A stretch of DNA of 64,000 nt from Parvibaculum sp035325945 (lineage in GTDB: Bacteria; Pseudomonadota; Alphaproteobacteria; Parvibaculales; Parvibaculaceae), in contig NZ_DAOKYX010000012.1 of assembly GCF_035325945.1 (NCBI RefSeq), forward strand, positions 12,948-76,947, written 5' to 3'. Made by a program: the position numbers and the translations under genes. Below, piece by piece: positions 1 through 9,059 of this stretch. The notes beneath the pieces are model-generated. The model was given only the letters and a program-made list of their open reading frames with translations. It did not search any database and was not told where the DNA came from. How positions within the stretch are numbered: the stretch's first letter is position 1; each line of letters opens with the position of its first letter.

Positions 1-198
1 GCCGGGCTCGATCTCTGGCGGCGCCTGCTGGAGCCGCAGCACAGGCGCGTGCGGCGCGCCTTCGCGGCGGCCGGCCCGAACGCCGAGCGCGCATGGCGCG
101 ACGTGCTGCTCGCGCTTCTCGACGAGGAACACCGGCCCGAGGTCGAGCATGTCATCGCCAAGGACGCATCGCCCGAAGGCACGAAGGATCGGAAATGA
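1..198 (+). CDS. C-terminal 65 residues of a gene truncated by the window edge; possibly MarR-family regulator
   Basis: Frame 1 is open from the first base to a TGA at 196-198. The fragment is charged and helical, with LWRRLLEPQHRRVRRAF near its start and LLALLDEEHRPEV further on. This resembles the C-terminal dimerisation helices of MarR-type regulators, and MarR genes (PetP-like) are commonly found upstream of ompR-type genes in alphaproteobacteria. No DNA-binding part is in the window, so the family call is an inference. Its stop overlaps the ATG of the response regulator gene (ATGA), so the two are translationally coupled and probably co-transcribed. Confidence 0.45.
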   Translation, partial: AGLDLWRRLLEPQHRRVRRAFAAAGPNAERAWRDVLLALLDEEHRPEVEHVIAKDASPEGTKDRK

Positions 199-941
199 AC
201 GAAAGCGCGGTGAACCCCGCTTCCCCCGGCGCGCAGCAACAAAAAGCCGCAACGCCCGGCACCCCGCCCGCCGAGGATGCGCCGCATATTCTCGTCGTCG
301 ACGATGACCGGCGCATTCGCGAGCTTCTGAAGCGCTATCTCGCGGATAATGGCTACCGGGTGACGACGGCGGAAAACGCCGCCGAGGCGCGCGCGAAACT
401 CGCCGGTCTCGCCTTCGACCTGCTCGTGCTCGACGTCATGATGCCGGGCGAGAGCGGGCTCGAACTCACGGCCTCGCTCCGGCGCTCGTCGAGCGTGCCG
501 ATCCTCATGCTGACAGCGCGGGGCGAGACGAGCGATCGCATCGAAGGGCTCGAGCATGGCGCCGACGACTATCTCGCCAAGCCATTCGAGCCGCGCGAAC
601 TCCTGCTGCGCATCGGCACCATTCTCCGCCGCGCCATGACACCGGGAAGCAGGGCCGACGAAATCTCGCTCGGCGAATGCCGCTTCGATCCGGTGCGAGG
701 CGAGCTTCGGCGCGGCGACGAGATCGTCCGTCTCACCACGCGCGAAGTGCAGCTTCTGCGCATCTTCGCCACGCATCCCGGCCAGCCGCTTTCCCGCCTC
801 GACCTTTGCGACAACGAGGCGGCGGAACGCTCCATCGACGTGCAGATCAACCGGCTGCGGCGCAAGATCGAAGCCGATCCCCGCAATCCGAGCTACCTTC
901 AGACGGTGCGCGGCGAAGGCTATGTGCTGATGCCGGACTGA
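195..941 (+). CDS. ompR: OmpR-family response regulator
   Basis: A 248-residue DNA-binding response regulator. An N-terminal receiver domain (about residues 30-145) has the acidic pair in VVDDD (35-38), the phospho-acceptor D80 in LLVLDVMMPG, T107 in MLTARG and K129 in LAKPF. A winged-helix trans_reg_C domain follows (about 155-245), ending in INRLRRKIE and the TVRGEGYVL hairpin. The first 29 residues are a Pro/Ala-rich extension. I chose the ATG at 195 because it overlaps the upstream stop and the receiver fold begins 30 residues later. The partner kinase follows 17 bases downstream. The group is clearly OmpR/PhoB; assignment to OmpR itself rests on the EnvZ-like partner. Target genes cannot be read from this window. 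Confidence 0.85.
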   Translation: MNESAVNPASPGAQQQKAATPGTPPAEDAPHILVVDDDRRIRELLKRYLADNGYRVTTAENAAEARAKLAGLAFDLLVLDVMMPGESGLELTASLRRSSSVPILMLTARGETSDRIEGLEHGADDYLAKPFEPRELLLRIGTILRRAMTPGSRADEISLGECRFDPVRGELRRGDEIVRLTTREVQLLRIFATHPGQPLSRLDLCDNEAAERSIDVQINRLRRKIEADPRNPSYLQTVRGEGYVLMPD

Positions 942-958
942 TCGAGGCCAGAAAATTC

Positions 959-2284
959 ATGGCGTTCCGCCCCTTCCAGATCATCAAGCGCTTTCTGCCG
1001 ACCGGCCTCTACTGGCGATCGCTCATCATCATCGTCGCGCCGATGGTGATCCTTCAGGCCGTCGTCACCTATGTCTTCATGGATCGCCACTGGCAGATGG
1101 TGACGGAGCGCCTCTCGCAGAACACTGTCGCCGACATGGCGCTGGTTCTCGCCGAATATGAAAGGAACCAGACGCCCGAGCAGGCCGCCGAGATCGCCAT
1201 GCGCGCCAACACGTTCCTGTCGATGTCGGTGGCCTTTCTCCCCGGCGAAAACCTGCCGGACACGCCTTCGAGCAATCGCGGCCTGCTCGATCATTCGCTC
1301 TCCGACGAGATCCGCAGCCAGATCAACCGCCCCTTCTGGATCGATACGCAGCGCTACAGCGATTATGTCGACCTGCGCGTTGCCTATGATGGCGGCGTCA
1401 TGCGCGTGCTGGCGCTGCGAAGCCATGTCTATGCCGCCAACTCGCATATCTTCATCGTCTGGATGGTCGGCGCATCGCTGGTGCTCATCACCGTCGCCAT
1501 CCTCTTCCTCCGCAACCAGATCAGGCCGATCGAGCGGCTCGCGGAAGCGGCCGAAAGTTTCGGCACCGGACGCGACGTGCCGGCCTTCCGCCCGCAAGGC
1601 GCATCCGAAGTGCGCCGCGCCGCCCGAGCCTTCCTCCAGATGCGCGAGCGCATCCAGCGCCAGATCGAGCAGCGCACCGCCATGCTCGCCGGCGTGAGCC
1701 ATGATCTGCGCACGCCGCTCACACGCTTCAAGCTGCAACTCGCCCTACTCGGCGATACGCCCGAGACCGAGGAACTGAAAGCCGATGTGCGCGAAATGGA
1801 ACGGATGCTCGAGGATTACCTCGATTACGTCCGCGACCACCAGCGCGAGGAAACGGAAATCGCCGATCTCTCGGACCTTCTCGACGAAATCCGGTACGAC
1901 GCGCAGCGCCGGGGCCGCGAGGTCAGGCTGGAAACGCATGGCGATCTCACGCTTCCGCTCCGGCGCAACGCCTTCAAGCGCTGCCTCACCAATATCGTCG
2001 ACAATGCCTGCAAATATGCGGCGCATGTCTGGGTGACCGCCGTGCGCGACGGCGACGACATCGACATCGTGGTCGATGACGACGGCGCGGGAATTCCCGA
2101 AGATCAGCTTGAGGAAGTCTTCCGCCCCTTCTACCGGCTCGACGCGGCGCGCAATCTCGACGAAGGCGGAACGGGGCTCGGGCTTGCCATTGCGCGCGAC
2201 ATTGCGCGCGGCCATGGCGGCGACATTCAGCTTGCGAGGAGCCCGATGGGCGGCCTCCGCGCCGTCGTTCACGTGCCGGTATAA
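959..2284 (+). CDS. envZ: EnvZ-like sensor histidine kinase
   Basis: A 441-residue membrane kinase, the probable partner of the regulator just upstream. Two transmembrane segments (about 20-40 and 163-185) flank a periplasmic domain of roughly 120 residues. A HAMP linker follows (about 186-238, starting IRPIERLAEAAESF). The HisKA domain carries the phospho-accepting H248 in GVSHDLRTPLTRFKLQL. The HATPase domain shows the N-box NIVDNACKYA, the G1 box VDDDGAGIP and the G2 box GGTGLGLAIA. The C-terminus is complete. Family knowledge: it autophosphorylates on His and passes phosphate to D80 of its partner in response to an envelope or osmotic signal. The inducing signal is not evident from sequence. 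Confidence 0.87.
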   Translation: MAFRPFQIIKRFLPTGLYWRSLIIIVAPMVILQAVVTYVFMDRHWQMVTERLSQNTVADMALVLAEYERNQTPEQAAEIAMRANTFLSMSVAFLPGENLPDTPSSNRGLLDHSLSDEIRSQINRPFWIDTQRYSDYVDLRVAYDGGVMRVLALRSHVYAANSHIFIVWMVGASLVLITVAILFLRNQIRPIERLAEAAESFGTGRDVPAFRPQGASEVRRAARAFLQMRERIQRQIEQRTAMLAGVSHDLRTPLTRFKLQLALLGDTPETEELKADVREMERMLEDYLDYVRDHQREETEIADLSDLLDEIRYDAQRRGREVRLETHGDLTLPLRRNAFKRCLTNIVDNACKYAAHVWVTAVRDGDDIDIVVDDDGAGIPEDQLEEVFRPFYRLDAARNLDEGGTGLGLAIARDIARGHGGDIQLARSPMGGLRAVVHVPV

Positions 2285-2317
2285 GGAGGCCGGCATGAGG
2301 ATATAGAGGAAGCCGGC

Positions 2318-2923
2318 CTAGGCGGCCTGCCCGTCCTTGCGGGCGCTGCCGAAACGCGACATGGCCGCGATGAAATCTTCACCCTGCCGAAGGCGCCGGT
2401 CGAGTTCGGCCATGGTCTTCGCCTGGTCCTCGCCATCGTCGAGCCAGACACGGAAGGCTGCCGCCCAGACGAGCGCAAGGCCGCGCACGCGCAAGGCGCC
2501 GCGCAATCCCGAAGCGTCGATGCCGGCCGCCTCAAGCATCCAGCCCAGCGATTGCAGCGCAGGGCGCAGCAGCGCCGCTGCCGCCACCGGATCGCGGGCG
2601 ATATCGCGCGCGATGTTCCTGAGCGCGGGCTTCTGAGGTGCCAACGCATCGAAGCGCAGCATCAGCACATCGAACAGCCGGTCGCGCGCCGCCTCTCCCG
2701 CGAGGTCCTCGGCCCCGGCGGCCGCCAGCACTTCCGCATCGATGCGCCGCGACCAGGCGGCAAGGATCGCGGCCTTGGTCGGGAAAAGCTGCGCCAGTTC
2801 CGGCAGGCCCACCTTCGCCGCCTCGGCAATATCGGCAAGCGCGAGGTCGTGCCAGCCGCGGCTCGCGGCAAGCTTCAGCGCCGCGTCGATGATCTTGTCC
2901 TCGGGGGTTTTCTTGCGTGCCAT
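2318..2923 (-). CDS. TetR-fold protein with COQ9-like C-terminus
   Basis: A 201-residue protein. The first 60 residues form a TetR-type helix-turn-helix (ALADIAEAAKVGLPELAQLF followed by PTKAAILAAW). The remainder is a helical C-terminal domain of the kind annotated as COQ9 or rpsU-divergent in alphaproteobacteria. Bacterial COQ9-like proteins share the TetR fold, and mitochondrial COQ9 is a lipid-binding ubiquinone-biosynthesis factor, so this may be a lipid-binding accessory protein rather than a repressor. I chose the ATG at 2923 (MARKKTPEDK) over one 12 codons upstream because homology begins there. It lies downstream of proC in the same direction with 119 bases between. It converges with the sensor kinase gene. 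Confidence 0.65.
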   Translation of the reverse strand: MARKKTPEDKIIDAALKLAASRGWHDLALADIAEAAKVGLPELAQLFPTKAAILAAWSRRIDAEVLAAAGAEDLAGEAARDRLFDVLMLRFDALAPQKPALRNIARDIARDPVAAAALLRPALQSLGWMLEAAGIDASGLRGALRVRGLALVWAAAFRVWLDDGEDQAKTMAELDRRLRQGEDFIAAMSRFGSARKDGQAA

Positions 2924-3042
2924 CTGCGTGCTTTGTCCTGCTCTCCCGCAGGAGAACATAGGCGCTCACGCCGGAATGCGCCACCAGCGCCGGAGCGCGA
3001 CGAGCGGCCACGCGGCCGCGACAAGACCGAAGTGCCAGGCGC

Positions 3043-3870
3043 CTACTGGCCGAGTTCGCGCGAGCGATCGCGCGCCGCCGCCGTTGCACGCCGCAGAAGC
3101 TGCGAAAGACCGCCCTCGCCCATGAGGACATCGAGCGCCGCGGCCGTCGTTCCGCCGGGCGAGGTCACGTTCTTGCGAAGCGTGGCGGGCGTCTCGTCGA
3201 GCCTGTGGAGCATTTCCCCCGCGCCGGAAACGGTGGCGCGCGCAAGCCGGGCCGAAAGCTCCGGATCGAGGCCGAGCGCCTCGCCCGCCGCCGCCAGACA
3301 TTCGGCGAGGTGGAACACATAGGCGGGGCCCGAGCCCGAAATCGCCGTCACCGCATCGATGAGCGGTTCGCTCTCGACCCAGCCCACCTCGCCCACGGCG
3401 CCGAGAAGGCTCGCCGCCTGCTCGCGCTGCTCGGCGGTCACGCGCGCATTGGCGCAGGCGACCGTGATGCCGCGCGAAACGGAAGCGGGCGTGTTCGGCA
3501 TGGCACGAACGGCGTGGAGCCCGCCGCCGAGAAGTTCCTCGAGCCTCAGAAGGCTCGTCCCGGCCGCGATCGAGATGAAAAGCGTATCGGGCGAAACGAG
3601 CGCGCCAAGCTCCGGCAGCACGGCGGCCATGGATTGCGGCTTGACGGCAAGCACGACCACGGCGGGCTTGCGCGCCGCAATGTCGGCGATGGAAAAGTTG
3701 AGCGGGATACCGCGCTCGGCGATCAGCCGCGCGATCTCGGGCGATGGCGCCGGATCGCGCACGAAGACCTGACGGGGCGCAAGCCCCTGCGCGAGCCAGC
3801 CCGAAAGCAGGGCGCCGCCCATCTTGCCGGCGCCGACAAGAACGAGCGGTCGTTGCAGAACTATCGTCAT
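3043..3870 (-). CDS. proC: Pyrroline-5-carboxylate reductase
   Basis: A 275-residue cytoplasmic enzyme for the last step of proline synthesis, NAD(P)H-dependent reduction of 1-pyrroline-5-carboxylate. The N-terminus has the Rossmann fingerprint LVGAGKMGGALLSGW. The C-terminal dimerisation domain has the P5CR signature, with AISGSGPAYVFHLAE followed by TLRKNVTSPGGTTAAAL. Length is normal for the family (about 270). It lies 30 bases downstream of the ybjN-like gene on the same strand, so the two are likely co-transcribed. Confidence 0.95.
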   Translation of the reverse strand: MTIVLQRPLVLVGAGKMGGALLSGWLAQGLAPRQVFVRDPAPSPEIARLIAERGIPLNFSIADIAARKPAVVVLAVKPQSMAAVLPELGALVSPDTLFISIAAGTSLLRLEELLGGGLHAVRAMPNTPASVSRGITVACANARVTAEQREQAASLLGAVGEVGWVESEPLIDAVTAISGSGPAYVFHLAECLAAAGEALGLDPELSARLARATVSGAGEMLHRLDETPATLRKNVTSPGGTTAAALDVLMGEGGLSQLLRRATAAARDRSRELGQ

Positions 3871-3900
3871 GCTGGAAACCGTATCACTGCAAAATGAGGC

Positions 3901-4404
3901 TCAGGCTCTGCCCCGCGTCTCGAACATCGCCGCGGCGATGGCGTCCTCGGCGCTCTTGCCCGCCCAAAGGACGAACTGGATCGCCGGGTAATAGCGCTCG
4001 CAGGCCTCGACCGCCAGCCTGAGCAGGGCCTCGCATTGCTCGGGCGTCGCCGTGGCGCCGCCGCAAAGTAGCAGGCTGTTGCGATAGAGAAGCGCGCCTT
4101 CCTCCGACCAGAGATCGAAATGGCCCGACCAGAGCTGCTCGTTGATGAGGCTCAGCAGATGCCTGATCTGCGGGCGCTTCTCCGCCGGCACGCGAATGTC
4201 GAGCGTCGAGGCCACGTGCAGGCCCGAGAGATCGTTGCGCCAGTTGAGCGAGATGTGATGATCGCGCCACTCGCCGGCAACGCAGATCGTCAGTTCGTCC
4301 TCATGGCTGCGCTCGAAGATCCAGTCCCGGATCGAAGCCACCTGTTCGAGCAGATCCAGGGGATTTGCGTCGAACTCGTCTGCTTCAACGAGGGAAGCGG
4401 TCAT
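3901..4404 (-). CDS. YbjN-domain protein
   Basis: A protein of 167 residues if started at MTASLVEADEF; an ATG four codons upstream (4416) is also possible. It matches the YbjN family, an alpha/beta fold related to type III secretion chaperones. Recognisable blocks are CVAGEWRDHHISLNWR, LHVASTLDIRVP, LLSLINEQLWSGHFDLW and EACERYYPAIQFVLW. In alphaproteobacteria this gene commonly precedes proC, as here. The molecular function is unknown; E. coli YbjN has been linked to stress responses and motility. There is no signal peptide or membrane segment, so it is probably cytoplasmic. Confidence 0.8.
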   Translation of the reverse strand: MTASLVEADEFDANPLDLLEQVASIRDWIFERSHEDELTICVAGEWRDHHISLNWRNDLSGLHVASTLDIRVPAEKRPQIRHLLSLINEQLWSGHFDLWSEEGALLYRNSLLLCGGATATPEQCEALLRLAVEACERYYPAIQFVLWAGKSAEDAIAAAMFETRGRA

Positions 4405-4584
4405 TCTGTACCCCAAATCGGCGGCCGCAAGGGCGTGCCAGAACCCGTGATCAATATATTGTGGGTCCAGCTTCCTCGTCCCACCACCTGAACGTGACGC
4501 ATGTGTTGAGTCGGCGCAACCCTTGAGGGTGCACCGGGCGCGAAAAACTGGGGATTATTCAGCCTGTAACGGAGCTTTCAGGCG

Positions 4585-4899
4585 TTATTCGCCGTCATTC
4601 GCCCCGTCCGCCGGTTCGGCCGTCCGCGCCGATCCCGAGCCCCGCGACTTCCGGGCAAGCTGGGCCTCGAGCGCCTCGATGCGGAGCTTCAGCGCCTCGT
4701 TCTCCTCGCGGGCGAGCCGGGCCATGTCGCGCACCGCCTCGAAATCCTCGCGCGCGACGAGATCGAGATCGGCGACGAGCCGCTCCGCCTGCGAGCGGAT
4801 AAGCGTCTCGACTTCCTGACGCACGCCCTGCGCGGCGCCGGCGGCATTGGTGAACAGCCGGGCGATCTCGTCGAGAACACGGTTTTGCGTCTGGGTCAT
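4585..4899 (-). CDS. ubiK: Ubiquinone biosynthesis accessory factor UbiK-like (BMFP) protein
   Basis: A 104-residue coiled-coil protein of the membrane fusogenic (BMFP/DUF526) family. It starts MTQTQNRVLDEIARLF with an AAGAAQGVRQEVE block. A long heptad helix follows (about 40-88, ending EALEAQLARK), then a low-complexity polar tail. Family knowledge: E. coli UbiK partners UbiJ in aerobic ubiquinone synthesis and binds lipids. The start at 4899 is supported by an AGGAG ribosome-binding site six bases upstream. It is divergent from lgt, with about 145 bases between the two starts. The tail is Ser/Gly/Glu-rich and not conserved. Confidence 0.82.
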   Translation of the reverse strand: MTQTQNRVLDEIARLFTNAAGAAQGVRQEVETLIRSQAERLVADLDLVAREDFEAVRDMARLAREENEALKLRIEALEAQLARKSRGSGSARTAEPADGANDGE

Positions 4900-5045
4900 T
4901 TGGCTCTCCTTGCACCGAAGGCGCGACATTACCCCGCCCGAACCGAAAAATCGAACGGGGCGATTTGTCTCCCTCCGGCCTGCGTCTTGACACAAGGTGC
5001 GGGGCGGCGACACTGGCGCGGGCATTCCCGAGAAGACGAGGCCAC

Positions 5046-5945
5046 ATGACCGGCATCCCCTTTCCCGACATCGATCCGGTTCTGGTCCATCTCGGGCCCG
5101 TCGCCATCCGCTGGTATGCGCTGGCCTATATTGCCGGGCTCGTGCTCGGCTGGCGCTATATCCTCGCCGCCGTCGACACGCCGCGCCTCTGGGCGGGGCC
5201 CTCGCCCGTCGCCAGGCTCGAGATCGACGACGCGCTTCTCTGGGCGGCGCTCGGCGTCATCGTCGGCGGAAGGCTCGGCTACGTCCTCTTCTACAATTTC
5301 GACTATTACCTCGCGCATCCGGGCCAGATTCTCACCGTCTGGCATGGCGGCATGAGCTTTCACGGCGGCGCCTTCGGCGTGCTCGTGGCGCTCTTCATCT
5401 TCGCGCGCAGGCATGGCATCGCGCCCCTCGCCCTGATGGATCTCGCCAGCGCCGCCGCTCCCATCGGCCTCTTCTTCGGCCGCATCGCCAATTTCATCAA
5501 TGCGGAACTCTGGGGCCGCGCCACCGATCTTTCCTGGGGTATCGTCTTCTGCAACGACATGATCGCCGCCGCCAATCGCGGCATCTGTCCGGCGGGCGCC
5601 ATCCCTCGCCATCCGAGCCAGCTCTACGAAGCCGCGCTCGAGGGCATCGTGCTCTTTCTCGTCCTCCGCCTGCTCACGCACCGCCTCGACGCGCTGAAGC
5701 GCCCCGGCACGATCTTCGGCGCCTTCATCGTGGGATATGGCCTCTGCCGCGTCTTCGTCGAATTCTTCCGCGAACCCGATGCGCAGCTCGGCTATCTCTA
5801 TGGCGGCTGGCTCACCATGGGCATGGTGCTTTCGATCCCGATGGTCCTCGCGGGCGCGCTCATCGTCTGGAAGGCGCCCATGCTCGCCCAATGGACGGCG
5901 CCGCGCTCGGCGAGGCCTTCCGCGACCGCCTCCGGACCAAAATAG
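5046..5945 (+). CDS. lgt: Prolipoprotein diacylglyceryl transferase
   Basis: A 299-residue inner-membrane enzyme that transfers diacylglycerol from phosphatidylglycerol to the lipobox cysteine of prolipoproteins. About seven membrane segments are visible. Signature blocks are VGGRLGYVLFYN, WHGGMSFHGG, FFGRIANFINAELWGR (the Lgt signature with its essential Arg and Asn) and RHPSQLYEAALEG. Length is typical. I chose the ATG at 5046 because upstream in-frame sequence is non-homologous. Its stop is followed one base later by the ATG of the MidA-like gene, indicating a translationally linked operon with midA-like and pgeF. Confidence 0.95.
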   Translation: MTGIPFPDIDPVLVHLGPVAIRWYALAYIAGLVLGWRYILAAVDTPRLWAGPSPVARLEIDDALLWAALGVIVGGRLGYVLFYNFDYYLAHPGQILTVWHGGMSFHGGAFGVLVALFIFARRHGIAPLALMDLASAAAPIGLFFGRIANFINAELWGRATDLSWGIVFCNDMIAAANRGICPAGAIPRHPSQLYEAALEGIVLFLVLRLLTHRLDALKRPGTIFGAFIVGYGLCRVFVEFFREPDAQLGYLYGGWLTMGMVLSIPMVLAGALIVWKAPMLAQWTAPRSARPSATASGPK

Positions 5946-5946
5946 G

Positions 5947-7050
5947 ATGACGCTTCTTGCCGAGCACCTCGCCCGTCTGATCCGCACGACGGGCCCGCTG
6001 CCGCTTTCCCATTACATGGCGCTGGCGCTCGGCCATCCCGAACACGGCTACTACATGACGCGCGACCCGCTGGGCGCACGGGGCGATTTCATCACCGCGC
6101 CGGAAGTGAGCCAGATGTTCGGCGAGCTTCTCGGCCTATGGATCGCCGACACGTGGTTCGCGCAGGGGCGCCCCTCTCCCTTCATCCTTTGCGAGCTTGG
6201 GCCGGGGCGCGGCACGCTGATGGCGGATGCGCTGCGCGCGCTTCGCTCCGTCCCCGGTATTCTCGATGCCGCGCGCCTTCATCTCGTCGAGACGAGCCCT
6301 GCGCTCAGGACCGAGCAGGCCGTGCGCCTGCCCCATGCGACATGGCACGACCGCTTCGACGGCGTGCCGCCGGGGCCTCTCTTCCTCATCGCCAACGAGT
6401 TCTTCGACGCGCTTCCGATCTCGCAATTCATCCGCACTAAACAGGGCTGGTGCGAACGCCATGTCGCCTTGCGCGAGGCGGATGGCGACGGCCCCGCCTT
6501 CGCCCCCGTGCTCGCGCCCGTGCCGCTCGCATCCGATGCCGTGCTGCCGCTGGCCATGCGCGATGCGCCGGTGGGAAGCATCGCCGAAATCTCGCCCGCC
6601 TCTGCCGCCATCGCCGAGGCGATCGCGACCCGCATAGCCGAGCATGGCGGCGCGGCCCTCGTCATCGACTACGGCCATGCGAGGAGCGCGCCGGGGGACA
6701 CGCTGCAGGCGCTCCGCGCACATCGTTTCGCCGACCCCTTCGAGGCGCCCGGCGAGGCCGACATCACCGCTCATGTCGATTTCGAGGAACTGGCCCATGC
6801 CGCGAGGCGCGGCGGCGCCACCGCGCATGGCCCCGTCGAGCAGGGAGCCTTCCTGAAGACGCTTGGCATCGAGGCGCGGGCAGCAGCGCTGAAATCCCGC
6901 GCGACACCGAAACAGGCCCATGACATCGACACCGCGCTTCACCGGTTGACCGCGAGCGAAGAGATGGGCAGCCTCTTCAAGGTTCTTGCGTTCACGCCGA
7001 CTGCCGCTCCCTCGCCCGCCGGTTTTCCTGAACCCCGGGAGCCTCATTGA
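5947..7050 (+). CDS. MidA/NDUFAF7-type SAM-dependent methyltransferase
   Basis: A 367-residue protein of the DUF185 family. The SAM-binding motif is CELGPGRGTLMADALRAL, and downstream NEFFDALPISQF is diagnostic for the family. The N-terminus has GPLPLSHYMALALGHPEHGYY and a GARGDFITAPEVSQMF block. Family knowledge: the mitochondrial homologue NDUFAF7 dimethylates an arginine of complex I subunit NDUFS2, and the bacterial enzymes are presumed arginine methyltransferases. The gene starts one base after lgt and ends 10 bases before pgeF; this gene order recurs in alphaproteobacteria. The bacterial substrate is not established. Confidence 0.88.
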   Translation: MTLLAEHLARLIRTTGPLPLSHYMALALGHPEHGYYMTRDPLGARGDFITAPEVSQMFGELLGLWIADTWFAQGRPSPFILCELGPGRGTLMADALRALRSVPGILDAARLHLVETSPALRTEQAVRLPHATWHDRFDGVPPGPLFLIANEFFDALPISQFIRTKQGWCERHVALREADGDGPAFAPVLAPVPLASDAVLPLAMRDAPVGSIAEISPASAAIAEAIATRIAEHGGAALVIDYGHARSAPGDTLQALRAHRFADPFEAPGEADITAHVDFEELAHAARRGGATAHGPVEQGAFLKTLGIEARAAALKSRATPKQAHDIDTALHRLTASEEMGSLFKVLAFTPTAAPSPAGFPEPREPH

Positions 7051-7060
7051 GGAACGACAC

Positions 7061-7834
7061 ATGCTCACCGCAAAGCCTCTCGACGTTCTGCCTCATGTGA
7101 GACATGGCTTCTTCACGCGCGAGGGCGGGGTTTCGACCGGCATCTATGCGACGCTGAATTGCGGCTACGGATCGAATGACGATCCAGGCGCCGTCAGGGA
7201 AAACCGCGCCCGCGTCGCGCGCGCGCTCGGCAGCGAGCCTGAAAGCCTCCTCACCGTCTATCAGGTGCATAGCGCAAGCGTGATCCGCGTCACCTCGCTC
7301 TGGGAGCATGGAAGCGCGCCGCAGGCCGATGCGATGGTGACGGACGAACCATTGATCGCGCTCGGCATCCTCACCGCCGATTGCGCGCCTGTTCTCTTCG
7401 CCGATGAAAAGGCGCGCGTCATCGGCGCGGCCCATGCAGGCTGGAAAGGGGCGCTCACCGGCGTGCTTGAAGCGACCGTCGAGGCCATGTCGGTGCTCGG
7501 CGCGCACCGCTCGCGCATCGTCGCCGCCATCGGCCCCTGCATCTCGCGCGATGCCTATGAGGTCGGGCCCGAATTCCGCGAACGCTTCATCGAGGCCGCC
7601 CGCGCCAATGAGCGCTGGTTCATCCCCTCCTCGCGCGAAGGCCATTTCATGTTCGACCTTCCGGCCTTCGTCGCGGCGCGGCTCGAAGAAGCCGGCGTCG
7701 GCGCCGTGGCGACGCTCGGCCTTTGCACTTACGCGGACGAAAAACGCTTCTTCTCCTATCGCCGCACCACCCATCGCGGCGAAAGCGACTACGGCCGGCA
7801 GATTTCAGCCATCGCGCTCCGCCCCGACGCCTGA
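7061..7834 (+). CDS. pgeF: PgeF/YfiH (laccase-domain) peptidoglycan editing factor
   Basis: A 257-residue protein of the YfiH/Cu-oxidase_4 family. Family blocks and likely metal or substrate residues are VRHGFFTREGGVS, VYQVHSASV, LTADCAPVLFAD, GAAHAGWKGALTGV and GPCISRDAYEVG; the His and Cys of these motifs form the active site. Family knowledge: YfiH removes misincorporated L-Ser in peptidoglycan precursors in E. coli, and related proteins act as purine nucleoside phosphorylases, so older laccase names are misleading. I chose the ATG at 7061 because homology starts at MLTAKPLD. It is the third gene of the lgt operon. Confidence 0.9.
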   Translation: MLTAKPLDVLPHVRHGFFTREGGVSTGIYATLNCGYGSNDDPGAVRENRARVARALGSEPESLLTVYQVHSASVIRVTSLWEHGSAPQADAMVTDEPLIALGILTADCAPVLFADEKARVIGAAHAGWKGALTGVLEATVEAMSVLGAHRSRIVAAIGPCISRDAYEVGPEFRERFIEAARANERWFIPSSREGHFMFDLPAFVAARLEEAGVGAVATLGLCTYADEKRFFSYRRTTHRGESDYGRQISAIALRPDA

Positions 7835-7913
7835 GACGAACCGCTCCCGGAGCATGCGGCGCGTGATACCCTTGTGTCATGCGAATCGCTCACCTCTCTC
7901 CGGGGCGGCGCTC

Positions 7914-8918
7914 ATGCCCATGACGAAACCGAGAACGGCCAGAACGCGCAGGCCCGGCGGCCTCGCGGCGGCCATCGCCGTTCTCGTGCTCGCAGGCTGC
8001 GCGGAGGCGACCGCGCCCGCATCGCGGGCGAACCAGACCCCGCAGACGAGCGAGGCTCCACGGACAAGCGAAGCGGCGACCTTCCGCCCCTCGGAACCCG
8101 CGAGCGAGACGGCCACGAAGGTGCGCATCGCCGCGCTCGGCGAGGCAAGCGCCGACAGGGCCCGGCTACTTGGCGAGCTTCTGCGCCGCCGATCCGGCGC
8201 ATGGCCTGCGGCCGAGATCGCCGGCGTGCTCGACGCGGCCTCCCTTCCCCGCGGCCTTTATGCGGTCGCCGTGCTCGATCTCAGGGATGCGCATGGCGCG
8301 CGCCTCCACCGGATCGTCGAAGACGAAAGATTTGAACGCGGCGACGCGGGCGCGCTCGCCGATGAAGACATAGAGCGTCTTGCCGCGAGACTGGCGACGA
8401 GGCTCGCCCTCTGGCGCTCGCCCACCTCGATCGACTTTGCCGCCGACGAGGCGCTGGCGCGGCCGATCTTCGCGGAGGCCGCCGCCATGGACCATCGCGG
8501 CTCGGACGCGCTCAGCACAGGCAGCATTGCGCTGCAGGAGAGCCGCAGTCCGAAGCTCCGTTTCGATATCGCCGTCGACCCGGCCCCCGGCGACGGTGCG
8601 GAGGCGCTGACGAGAGCGCTCGCCGATGCCCTCGCCCGCCGCGCTCCTGCGGCGGATTGGGGCTGCGGCTGCTACCGGCTGCACGGCAAGGTTGCCATCG
8701 CCACCGCCGAGGCAGGCCGGACGTCAGTCCGCATCGACTGGCTCGTTGCATCCGGGGATGGCAGGCCGATTGGCGAAATCACCCAGTCGAGGCTGCTTTC
8801 GCCCGAAAGCATCGCCGCGCGCTGGGGCAAAATCGCCGATGAAGCCGCCGAAACGGCGGCGGAGGGGGTTCTCGCCGTTGTCCTTCCCTCGGGCGGCCGG
8901 GAGGCGGGCAGAAGCTGA
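7914..8918 (+). CDS. Predicted lipoprotein of unknown function
   Basis: A 334-residue protein. A basic N-terminus (MPMTKPRTARTRRPGG) leads into a hydrophobic stretch ending in the lipobox LVLAGC, so it should be lipidated and exported. Residues 35-65 are Thr/Ser/Pro-rich linker. The rest is an alpha/beta region with GCGCYRLHGKV and RIDWLVASGDGRPIGEI, suggesting a paired-domain periplasmic fold. I do not recognise the family. It lies between pgeF and prs in the same direction. Alternative ATG codons exist at 7920 and, with less likelihood, upstream at about 7879. Its closeness to lgt, the enzyme that would lipidate it, is probably coincidental. Confidence 0.7.
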   Translation: MPMTKPRTARTRRPGGLAAAIAVLVLAGCAEATAPASRANQTPQTSEAPRTSEAATFRPSEPASETATKVRIAALGEASADRARLLGELLRRRSGAWPAAEIAGVLDAASLPRGLYAVAVLDLRDAHGARLHRIVEDERFERGDAGALADEDIERLAARLATRLALWRSPTSIDFAADEALARPIFAEAAAMDHRGSDALSTGSIALQESRSPKLRFDIAVDPAPGDGAEALTRALADALARRAPAADWGCGCYRLHGKVAIATAEAGRTSVRIDWLVASGDGRPIGEITQSRLLSPESIAARWGKIADEAAETAAEGVLAVVLPSGGREAGRS

Positions 8919-9059
8919 GTAAAATCCCGGCCGGAACGCCGGACATATCGCCCACCCCCGTCCGGGCGCCTGTTTACAGGCACGAAACGCCTTGTTACAA
9001 CCCGCTCGCGCCGTCGCGCGGGTGTCACAATCAGTGCGGTACCAGAGGGATTTGAGACT

